DNA from: Ligula intestinalis
Lineage: Eukaryota > Platyhelminthes > Cestoda > Diphyllobothriidea > Diphyllobothriidae
Assembly: GCA_036362985.1 (NCBI GenBank)
Contig: JAYGXS010000005.1
Location: 51,779,425 to 51,843,424, forward strand
Reading direction: 5' to 3'
DNA: 64,000 nucleotides
Shown here piece by piece: positions 33,244 to 64,000 of this stretch. Within the stretch, counting starts at the first letter, position 1, and each line of letters opens with the position of its first letter. The notes under the pieces are model-generated. The model did no database searches, had not been told where the DNA came from, and saw nothing but the letters and a program-made list of their open reading frames with translations. The translations under genes and the position numbers were made by a program.

Positions 33244-33500
33244 TTCATGGACAAAGTCGAGGAACAAATGCCTGACAGCTTAAAAATACTCCGCACACGA
33301 GGCTCACTAAGATACCATGACATCATGCGTCTTCGACCAGTACGGACTCACACTCCCCATTTGTATGGTCTACAAAAGCTTCAAAATGATAGCCCGACAG
33401 GACATCGGATTGTGGACACGCGCAACTCACCTTCTCATGGGATAGCTAAATGGTTGAAAACAATTAGCTATCGAGATACGTTAGATTTTATCGACGTCGT
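33244..33500 (+). pseudogene. Penelope-like element, small RT fragment
   Basis: The frame RLRPVRTHTPHLYGLQKLQN, then HRIVDTRNSPSHGIAKWL, matches the Penelope RT block R-x-Y-G-L-P-K ... R-P-I-V-[DS] ... N-x-P-x-[HY]-x-[LI]-[AS]-K-W-L. It runs open until 33,750, but sequence after about 33,500 is not recognisable. Confidence 0.65.
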
Positions 33501-33759
33501 CAAATACATGAGCGTAAATGGCATGATTATTATGCTCTCTCTAGGCGCCTCAGCATTATTTGTTTCAGCAACTGTACCTTTCCTGGGTTGCGTATTAATA
33601 GTCAAGATCGACAAATTTCAACTTAACAATCAGTTTCGCAAGTTAAAACTCTCTGATCACTACGTAGATGTCATCTTTGCAATCGCCGCAACGGAAGCCG
33701 ATATAGATGCTCTCACAAATGCTGCCAAATATACAAACCCATCAATTTAAATCTCGTTG

Positions 33760-36700
33760 GAACGGCTGGCTCAACTCCTTTCCCGGACGTCCCCCTAAGT
33801 GGCAGACAAAATTGTGTAGATGCTTAAGAAAATTCACACTTCGTGTGAAGGGGTATACCACGAAAAAAATGTAACACCGCACTTACTACGTAAAAGCAAA
33901 CACTATTCCTCAAAGTTTTTTTTCACAGGATGCAGCAAGTGAACCCCCAGGAAGATGCACTGCCCAAGCCGTGTCATGACCCTGCCCAGCCGTGGGAATT
34001 TGGGTAGTATTCTCAAACAATACAGTCTGACACATTGAGGATAAGGTAAGGTAAGAAGATTAGAACATTTCCATTTGCATCTACTTCATCGCTTGCTGCT
34101 GAGGAACAAAATATAATGGTCGCATGAGCCGACGCCTGTCCTAAACAAAAGAGGAACATATTCCGGCCTGGTGGAGAAAAGGCGAGACCAGGAGCTTAAA
34201 CGGCGTCATCCTCGCGAACATCGTTGATTCGAGTCATCATATCGATATCAACGACGTCTTATGGGTTATTTCACCAAAATTTCTATGTGGTCGAGGAAGC
34301 CGGTCTTGTGCGAAAAATGACCTCATGCATCCTCCGCACAAGGCATGACAAACGTCTAATTCGCTACATGCATTTTTCCGTGATTTCTCTCAATCCTCAC
34401 TCCTCCTCCTCCTCATGGGACCGCATTAAGAAAACCTGGCTGTCACGTACTCAACCGCCTCATATCGACACCACCCCGCCCCATTCTCACTGACTCACGT
34501 CTATTATAAACCCAAAAATATTGATGGCTTGCTAAAATTGCACATCGTTTCCATACTAATGTGATTACCCTGTGAACTCTTTACTGGAAAATAAACTTTG
34601 GCTAACATGGACGTTGAAGTTAAAAAAAGTCTTTGAAGTAATTACTGAACCTTGCGCCCCAATGAAGTTCACTTAAAATGAATTTTAGACTTTCCGCAAA
34701 TGAACTTCCAAGGTACACTGTTAAGTAGAAAACGTTTTTATGAACCAACTAACAAATATTTTTGAAATTTTGAAATTGTTGCTTTTAGTTGGACATTGAT
34801 CCTTTACCATTGTTCGTGCGAAAAATGAACAATGGGGCAAGAATCTCCTGAAATTGCACAGGATATTTGCATCCTTACGTAGTCAAGAATAGTTGGCTCG
34901 CGATTAACGTAAGCCTCAAACTGCTCGTTAAAAAGTACCTTCAAATGCTGCATGTACATACCCAGCTTTCATTCTTGGGGTTTTCTTCCGAAGGAAAAGT
35001 CGCGTACTCTGTCAGTCGTGTTTCGTCAAGGTCACTTTGAAAAGGCTATGGCATGATTTAGGTCCGTATTCGTTCTTCATAGCATCGTCTAAAATACCTT
35101 CGACTAAAATCCTTCTTACACGTTGAATTCTTTACGCGGCACATAAAAAAGTGAGTATTCAGAACGATTCAGTATATGTGAAGGGAGAGGCAGAGCGATT
35201 GTAAACCCTATCGATAAATGAAATTTGGCGAGTCAGGCACAGGTTACAGAGCAATATATTTATGAACTATCAATCACTTATGTTCACCAAATGTAGGGCC
35301 ATCAAGTAAAGTTTTATCGAGCACTTTTTTAAATGTCTCAATCGTTTGAGCAACAACAACCGAAGTTGGTAGCTTATTCCGGTGTTCAGTAATTTCGACC
35401 GCACATCAAGTTTGGCATAGTATGTTTTTAGGTTGTATAGGTGAGGTTCAAGGTGTGTTGTTTTTGCCAAATCAAGCTTAGCTCACAGTTTACTCTTCTG
35501 ACGAGTTTGAAGTTCATAAAAATAGCTTGTCTACATTGCATATACGAGACAGTAAAATTTTGAAATCTTTCTAGTAGACACGCATAAGGTAGGCATTCAA
35601 ATCTGCTGGTTAGAATGGCCGTGTTTCCTTGAAATTTCACCAGAAGGGTGTCATCTTGTTTCACCCAGTTGTCACGCCTAAGCACAATAGTCTAAAACTC
35701 GCAGATGAAATTTTCCAAGCAGGCAACTAAATGCTCTTGGTCAAAAATGGGAGGGACTCTCGATAGCTGCTAGAATGCCTATATAGTTCTTGCCAATTTC
35801 GGCATAGTGAGTTGATAATTTGAGAATGTGTTTCATGCACACAGCTTTATTTTTGAGCTCATCGGTGCATTGGATTTGTTGACCTCCGATAAAGTACTTC
35901 TGTTCCAATGATATCAACTTAGTGTAATTCTAGCATATTCGGATGACTTGGCATTTGGGGAAGTTAAACACTAATCAGACGACTTAATCGCATTAAGAGT
36001 TATTTTGTAAGGCAAGCCTTTACTTAGGAGTTTGACTGAATTACATAATTTCAGATTATCCGCGAACGTTACTTTCTCTCAAACCATCAAAGCAGTTTTT
36101 CACCTATATCTTAGAAATAAAACGCTATTTAATAATGAATATTTAATTAAGAGCTTTGTTGAGTCTTATTTATCTGAAAAAAAACGCATAACACAATGCT
36201 AGAACTAAGGACTTCATTTTGTTTCTCTGTTCCATTTATATTTACTGAAACTTGCTATTCTTAAAATGGAGCTTGATTTAAATTAATTAACGCGAGTTGA
36301 CTAAGTTACTGGCAGTTGATTTGTCAATTAAATTTTCCCGGAATTTGAGGTAAATTCAGGTTAAGAATATAAAGATCCTTGTGCGATTCATTGCTCTTGA
36401 AGAATTATATTAAGATTTTCGTTTGATTCTGATATGCTGGTGATAATGTAATAAAACAGCGTAGTTCTTCCAATCGACATTGCCGAATTACCTGAGACCT
36501 TGGGAATTCGCATGTTTATTTGCTATCTTTGTTAATATAACTTAGTAAGCAACGCAATTATAACGTTCAATATTTCCGCATGGCCTTCGCTAACTGAACT
36601 TGTCAATTTCATAGAAAGGGAATTTAGCATCTTTCAGAGTTTAAAATGACACTAAGCATTTCCTTCTAGGACTTAAAGGCAGCCGACTACACGTTGCTGT

Positions 36701-36930
36701 AATATTGAGAGCAACATATGCACTTTTAAAAATATTATTGTCATGGGGTGTTGGAAGTACAAAAGTGTGCGAACTCTTCGTAACTTTTATTATCTTTGCT
36801 GCCTTGCATGCGTGCAAGATATGCCGCATAAAATTCGGAGGCACCTTTGCGCTGTTAAAAGTTTTGAAAAGGAACATAGACTAATAATGTTTCTTGATTA
36901 AATTCAAGGACTAATAGATCTTATTTCACC
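33760..36930. other. AT-rich intergenic region, no gene seen
   Basis: AT rich, with many stops in all frames. The minus frames at 35,270-35,685 (e.g. KLDVRSKLLNTGISYQL) might be a very old LINE tail but are too diverged to call. Confidence 0.45.
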
Positions 36931-36934
36931 GCCA

Positions 36935-37317
36935 TGATGCACTATGATTTTTCCCACGACAAGAAGCGTTGCAAACCCTCAACTCCATGATCCCATCTAA
37001 CTGCATCATATCATACCACATCAAATGGACTACCTATTAAAGCAGCTTTTTTCCTACATTCTTAGAAATCGGTGGTCTGCTGAACTTTGCCACCGACAAA
37101 GGAGTTCTTTTTTCTGCTTACTGACTACTATTTTATACGAGGGTCTATTATTAATTGGATCTGACTTACTATCATCCTTCGTTTAACATGCTACTCTTTC
37201 CTGTAGTTGTACAGTTGTTTAGGCGCAGCTGTGATTACAAACTTTGTTCTTTTTGATAATAGCACAAAGTTGGTAATAAAAAGGCCCCTTGGACCTTAAA
37301 TAAACAATTCATTTATT
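36935..37317 (+). repeat. LINE 3' tail repeat D, copy 2
   Basis: Aligns with 25,228-25,603 over its whole length and ends in CCTTAAATAAACAATTCATTTATTTG. A CR1 fragment starts directly after it. Confidence 0.7.
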
Positions 37318-37318
37318 T

Positions 37319-38390
37319 GTTAATAGATTTCCAGTCAAAATAAAGCCTTCTGCTGTTTGACGTCTCTTATACAAGCTCAGCCACATAGGGGTAAGGGGAA
37401 ACCTTTTGCAATGGATAGCAAACTTCTTGACTGGTCGTACCCAGACCCCATGTATTGGCGAACAGCAGTCTGCAGAGGTAGCAGTTACGAGCGGGGTTCC
37501 ACAGAAATATGTTCTTGACCCTAGTCTCTTCATTTTATATATATTGATGACTGCATAAGCGGACTAGACTGCGAAATCGCAATGTTTGCTGATGACGTAA
37601 AACTTCGGAAGCTCATTCGCAACCAAGATGACGAATTAAACCTCCAGGCAAATTTGCATAGAATGGAGCAATGGTCAACCCTGTGGCTCATGCCATTCAA
37701 TGTGGCCAAATGCAATCTAATGCGCTTTTGTAGAACTAGCACTACGCCTCGGAGGGTGTATTACCTGAATCACATGCCGCTACCAGAGGTAGAGGCTCAG
37801 AAATACCTGGGGGTGTGGTTCACGCCTTCACTGAAGCCATCACTCCACGTCCTTAAAGTGGCTAAATCCGCAGTGTCGAGCTTGTACCTAATCAAGCGCG
37901 CCTTGGCTTAGTTTGACAAAGTTGTATTTGGCAAGGTATTCGGCACGTTCATGCGACCTCAACTGCAATTTGCCATCCAAGCCTGGAGACCTTCGACAGC
38001 CAAAGACAAAAAAACCTTGAAAGGGTACAAGTACGCGCAACAAAATAAGTACGAGGCCAACAGAACCTCCCTTATGAGACCGATTGGTAAATCTTGACTT
38101 GTTTCCTCTGGATTACAGGCAGCTACGTGGGGACCTAATCCAGGCATTTCGCATGTTGCGTGGTCAGGATTGCTGCCTCAAAACAAATGACTTCTTTGAG
38201 CGGGCCACCACCTCTAGGCTGCTAGGACACCCCCTCAAATAACGTGTGACTGGGGCAAGACTTGACCCAAGAAAATTCTTTTTCTCTAAGAGGCTAATCC
38301 AGGCATGGAATGCCCTTCCTGCGGATATTGTCATATCCCCTTTCGTGGATGTTTTTAAGGCAAACCTAGACCGATTTTAATGAGTATCCT
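37319..38390 (+). pseudogene. CR1-type LINE, RT C-terminal half
   Basis: Plus-strand frames: AVTSGVPQKYVLDPSLFILY (RT block with S-G-V-P-Q), MFADDVKLRKLIRNQDDELN (catalytic F-A-D-D, intact), QKYLGVWFTPSLKPSLHVLK, then the tail SKRLIQAWNALPADIVISP. Frames break near 37,540 and 37,910. The 5' half is missing, as is usual for truncated LINE insertions. Confidence 0.85.
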
Positions 38391-40244
38391 CGCGATTAAG
38401 TACTCCAAATCCAATCACTGAAGTGTTCCGAATCCAAAAATTGAAGCACTCTTACTCCAAACACTGAAATGTTAGAAATGCTATAAAGATATACTATTAG
38501 TAATTTTTAAGTATCATTATTATTAGTATTTAACCACATACGTTAAGACATTGCCTAGCTCCGACGTCCCTGCTCACTATGCGAACTGCACTGATCGCAT
38601 CTGAGGTCGCATCTACCACACCTATGGTCCTAAACTACGCGGCCCTGTCGCACCCTTTCTCGTATCAACCGACTGCTGACGACGTGGCGGGTTCCTCGGC
38701 TCTTTGCACAGCAAAGGCTTATCATGGTCGCATCTCCGGTTCTTCGGGACGTTCTCGTGACTCCGAGGTCTCCTCCTCGTATGGTTCTTCGGATGTAGAT
38801 ATTACTCGTCATGGACGCCATGGCTACTGTCAACATTCACAGAAGCATCATGCCCCTATCATTCACATACTTTCCCCACGAGCGACAATAAACAAGTGTA
38901 AACTGTGTGTGAGTGTATTACTTGAAACAAGCGAGTAGTCGTTTGAAATTGTTTCAACGACTTATTTTGAATTTCTGAAATCCTATGTATCAAGAGGGAG
39001 TTAAAATGCGTTTGCCTATATTTCCTTTCATAAACTTGACTTGACTTGACTTGACCATAGAAAACTACACGCATTCAAATGAGAGCGCTTTTTAACATTG
39101 CAGCTGGATAGGTCAGTGGCCGGTAACAATTTCGTTTTGCCTTTGTTCTCCTGGCCTAGAACGTACGCAGGTAATCTTATGACTGCTGTTGTTCATTACG
39201 AGGGGATTATAGATTGCTGCTCCTCGGTTACTTACTACAATAAAAAGAAAACCCCCCTTACCTTATTTCATGGCGTAAACGAGGTTTTCACCGTGGTCGA
39301 TTGTGTCTCATGGTAACTAACGATAATCGACCACTCACATCAAATTTAGCCCCGTAGCCCTAAAGCCAGACAGAAAGGTCCAGTTGCCTTATAGAAATCA
39401 TGACAGATTTCTGAACTCCACTCTTACGTCAATAAGAATATTTCACATCTAATTCGACAGAGACTTTTCCTGATTACTCAATTGTATTGAGCACAAGAAC
39501 CGTTGAAGCGATATATTTTACACCAAATATATCATTCGCCAATACAGACTGTACTTACCTAAGTGCTAGTTTAATGGTCAAGCAATTTTAAAGAGATGAG
39601 TCAGTTATACAATATCCAGATCGCGAAGAATCTTGTTTGGGTGGGCACTTAAATGAAAAAAAATTTTCATGGATAATCTGAAGGACCTTGATGGCGCTGT
39701 CTAATGGCCATGCTCCTTTCAAGATAATTCCCTCACAGAAAGAACATAGATTTGTCCACTTTTTCAACGTTGCCTTAACTCCACGCTTTTCTGTTTATTT
39801 TATTTGAGTTTACTTATCTATTTTATCTACAATTCCACAGTGAAGTCGACTTTTTACCTTCAACCAGCCGGCAAACACCGTGCATGAAAAATTGGTCAGT
39901 AAAGCGGTTTGATATAACTGCCAAGAGTTTTCCGCTTCCCTCTGGATTTAGTGAATTGATGACCTTTGCCAAGAGGTAACGATATTGTATGCTTGCGTAC
40001 ATAAATACGTTTGATACATTTCGACACATATCTAAATATCAGAGCAGAAAGAATGTGAAGCTCGAAAGAAGGTTTTTGCTTGTTACAGAAAAATAAGAAT
40101 TTGGTAAAAGACTCCTTGAGAATTCCAATTTTCCTAATAGGTTGCATTTTTTAAAGCCAAATCATACGTCAATATGAGCAAATTGATGTTCCAGAAGCCT
40201 AACCTGAGAAAATTAGCAAGCTACAAAAGACAATGGACAACCAC

Positions 40245-61086
<20,842 letters not shown>

Positions 61087-61499
61087 CTGAAATAAGTAAA
61101 AAGGAAGCCTTTTAATACTTGAAAAGGGGAAAAAACAAATATATGCTAGCGGCTATCATCAAATTGACACGTTTTTTTGGGATTTTCTGCTTATTTATCC
61201 CAAACACAGGGCCATTTAATAAAAACTGTCTACTGACAAAACTTCTAGAAAAGGAGTCAACCCCTCGACATATGTCCTTCCGATTTTGATCGAAGAACGT
61301 TGATCCTTTATTCCTCTGCAAGCCACCATCTATTTTTAGGTAATCACACTTATCAATCTACCATCTTTGACGATCTTTCATAAGTAGCCACTGCGGAAAT
61401 GACTCTCGGGTATGACTGGGTACAGGTAACACAGCGCTATTGCTGGCTACACTCAGTCACATCCGATAGAGAGGTAGAGAGTACTTGCAGCTTTTTAAT

Positions 61500-62350
61500 T
61501 TTTCCAGAAATTAATTCTGAACTTGGTGTATCAGTATCAGTTTATTGAGTGATATCTAGGAGAATGCCTTTTAGCTCCCTATTGGTAACAAGCGCATGGA
61601 TACATAGAGAACATAGAAAAAATACATCAATTACATGCTCGCAAGCGGAGAGGAAAACTGGCGGTATCTAGATAATGAAATATTACTACTGGCTTAGCGC
61701 AAGTAGTATAATAATTATGCATAGTAATACAACTGATGAGGCAGATTGACGATGGTGAATAAGGTGTTTGCTGCGTGTCCAGTTTGCTCTGAAATGTGTT
61801 CATACAGGTGGAGAGGACGACCTCTTTGGAAAGAGCATTCCGTGTTGCAAAAACTCTTGCTGAAGAACAATTTACACGCATTGATCCTTGTTTTGCTGGA
61901 GCGTATTTTTGGGGGAATACCGCGCAAAGTGGGCATGTTAGCTTGGTTAAGAAAATAATCAAGTACAAAACAGCAATCCAGGCCATTCATAATACGGAAG
62001 GTTAGTATGGCATCCCCTAGTAGTTGCCCGTAGGAAAGGCGAAATAGATTGAGGGTTGACAGTCTGCTTTCATTGAGTAGCGTTTCCAGACCTTTGACCA
62101 TTTTTGCTGCTCGCCTCTGGACTTTCTTCAAGGCGGTACAGTCTTTGACAGTCCAGGGTCTCCATACCTCTGTAGCTTATTCTAACTGCGGTCGAACGAA
62201 GCTTCAAAATATCTTAGAAAAGCCTTCTTTTTTAAACCCAATAAAGGCTCGTCCAGTCAGTCGCAATATGGATCTGGCTGACTTCGCCACCTTCCTGCAT
62301 TTCGCGTTAGTTTCAATAAAAACAGAAGTCCACACACCCAATTCCTTCTA
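61500..62350 (-). pseudogene. CR1-type LINE, 3' fragment
   Basis: Minus frame 62,131-61,715: MKKVQRRAAKMVKGLETLL, NLFRLSYGQLLGDAILTFRI, KTRINACKLFFSKSF; before it (62,250-62,140) ILRSFVRPQLE-like sequence. This is the post-RT tail of CR1-type elements (R-R-A-x-K-x-V). It is frameshifted near 61,800-61,720 and opposite to no known gene. Confidence 0.75.
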
Positions 62351-63404
62351 ACAGTCAAACTTATCGCAACGGTATACTCTGTAAGGAATAAAGTTCGGGC
62401 TGTAAATCATTATAGTCGGGGTTTGCCAGGCGCAGATCGCAATTTTACGTACATATTTGGGCTAACAGCCACGGCGGTGTAACAGCGTAATACTCAGAGG
62501 CTGCCAACAGGCTGAGTCATTTAGTAGCAACCTTATATGGGCGAAACACGCGGCTGGGCTTTTACCTAGTACTTGTATTACCAGAATGGTAAGTAGTTAC
62601 ATGAGACAGTAGTGCCAGCTGCTGTTTGTGGAGTAGGTCACAGCGGTGTGTTGCCTTATCCAAAAGAATGCCATGTATAGTGGCCCATGCTGCGTAGACC
62701 GTGGTGTGACATGTTCAAGTGGCCCTTAGACAGCTGTAACCAACTAGACGCGCGCCTGTGTACGCGAGTGGAAGTCGATCAATGGTCCGCAGGTCAATAA
62801 GACAGAAACCACCTCGCCACGAAGTGGCGCTGCAGTGGACTCTAGCAGTCCCGTGGAACCCAAGATCAGCCGCTGACGAATGACACCTTTGGCCGGCAAG
62901 GCCCGCGCGTGCACGCCAGCCTTCGCCCATCTCAAGGTCGCGCCCTACCGCTAGCCTAGACATCAGCTGCGAGATTGGCTGCTGTAATAAAGCATGCGCC
63001 GGCCATCCGGCTATTCCCGACGCTGCCGTCACTCTGGAATTGATGCCCTGGCAGCCGGACTGTGGTCATCCGAGAGTCAAAACTCTTTCCATCTATTCTC
63101 CAATCCTTCTGCAGAATACACTATTCCTAAAAATCTGGCTTTCACACCGTCTTCTCTCATCTCCTAAGGAACCGGGTCTGGAAGATCGTAGGCGTTAGGG
63201 TTTACGGTCTCAGCCCGCAAAACCATAGCGCTGTAGCGGGTCGTGCCTGGCTGACTAGCTCGCGTCAAATTGCACTTTCCCAAACGCTCACCGATGTGCT
63301 TTCTCGACGTCTCGATCAGCCAATCCTAGTTCTCGCATCTATGAGGCGACGAATCAGGAGCTTGCACGCGTGCTCGACGCAAGTTGCCTCTCTGCCCAAA
63401 ATCT

Positions 63405-63670
63405 CCAGGCCGACCTAGCCAATGAAAGATCTCCCTCTCTCTGTCTTCTGGCCCAACTACTCTAAGACCTCACTTGGGCCCGGTCAACCTACTGATCGGA
63501 CGTGTCTCTCCCAAGTCAATCAACTCTCATCTATTCTCCTCTTCCGTTGTGTGCATAATAAACTCTTCCTACTATTCTGGCCTTTAAAGACTTCTCTTCT
63601 CTACTAAGTAGCCATGGTCTGAAGATCGCAGTTGCACGGTTTAACTCACTTAACCCCCTGCGATAGCGCC
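63405..63670 (+). repeat. LTR-like repeat E, copy 2
   Basis: CCTAGCCAATGAAAGATCTC, GCATAATAAACTCTTCCTAC, CTACTAAGTAGCCATGGTCT, then GAAGATCGCAGTTGCACGGT and ACTCACTTAACCCCCTGCGA. The first part matches 54,300-54,537 and the last part 55,107-55,160. The final 330 bases of the window show no recognisable feature apart from an inverted stretch (TGACGTCATATAATTTCACG near 63,698 against TATATGACGTCACTTAAACG near 63,897). Confidence 0.6.
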
Positions 63671-64000
63671 ACCTCGAAACAGGGAACAGAATCTATTGAC
63701 GTCATATAATTTCACGTCATATTCAATTGCAAACGGTTATTGTCTATTAATAAGGTAAATTAACAGTCCAATCAGGTATCGACATAGAAAGGGGAAACTG
63801 GATAGGTAAATAGGGTAGGCCGATACTTGATTGGACAGTTAATTTATTTTATTAATAGGCAATGGCCATTTGCAGTTGGGTAAGAGATCGTGAACTTATA
63901 TGACGTCACTTAAACGTTGATTAGGGTTTTCCGAGAGCTACAGCATCGGACAGTTAATAGTTCATACTAGAACCTTATACAACGATTTAGTTTGCATTTC

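Overview
Eukaryotic genomic DNA, most likely from a flatworm and plausibly a diphyllobothriidean tapeworm. The grounds are two spliced host genes with long introns, saturation with Penelope-like (PLE), CR1, RTE and jockey-like retroelement debris, tRNA-derived SINEs and two 400-base assembly gaps. The PLE GIY-YIG proteins have the look of tapeworm sequences, but species assignment is inference. There are no operons, rRNA genes or CRISPR arrays, and almost all open frames are short TE relics.

Two host genes were reassembled by hand from splice sites and exon phase, both on the minus strand and head to tail. (1) About 31.85 kb down to 2.3 kb: a STIL/Ana2 centriole-duplication homologue in at least eight exons. 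It carries the N-terminal STIL domain, a central proline-rich part, a coiled coil, the C-terminal STAN motif and the conserved last residues. One exon between about 27.7 and 24.9 kb is probably missing. (2) About 61.1 kb down to 40.2 kb: a GHMP-family N-acetylgalactosamine kinase (GALK2 type) in at least eight exons. Its most N-terminal exon(s) lie outside the window, or I could not find them, and one inner segment is unlocated.

Layout. 0.15-1.4 kb: jockey-like endonuclease relic. 2.3-2.9 kb: last STIL exon. 3-13 kb: STIL intron with two SINE copies, a DNA-transposon-like ORF relic and a jockey-like element nested in a PLE. 13.2-13.5 kb: STIL exon. 13.7-20.4 kb: PLE and CR1 copies. 20.5-24.9 kb: four STIL exons. 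25.2-26.2 kb: LINE tails and an RTE. 27.75-28.1 and 31.5-31.85 kb: N-terminal STIL exons, with a PLE RT fragment and gap between. 32-40 kb: mostly AT-rich intergenic sequence with PLE and CR1 fragments. 40.2-61.1 kb: GALK2 exons separated by introns holding a mariner-like element, several PLEs, SINE and CR1 copies. 61-64 kb: CR1 relic and an LTR-like repeat.

The most striking signal is a recurrent RNA-like motif: CTGANGA, then a short hairpin whose stem shows compensatory changes, then GAAA and an NUH triplet. This is the core of a minimal hammerhead ribozyme. It occurs at about 17 places, usually at PLE ends. At six loci two copies point outward in inverted orientation, several of them around nothing but a GIY-YIG fragment, giving compact foldback elements. 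Most copies abut TTC/GAA-rich tracts.
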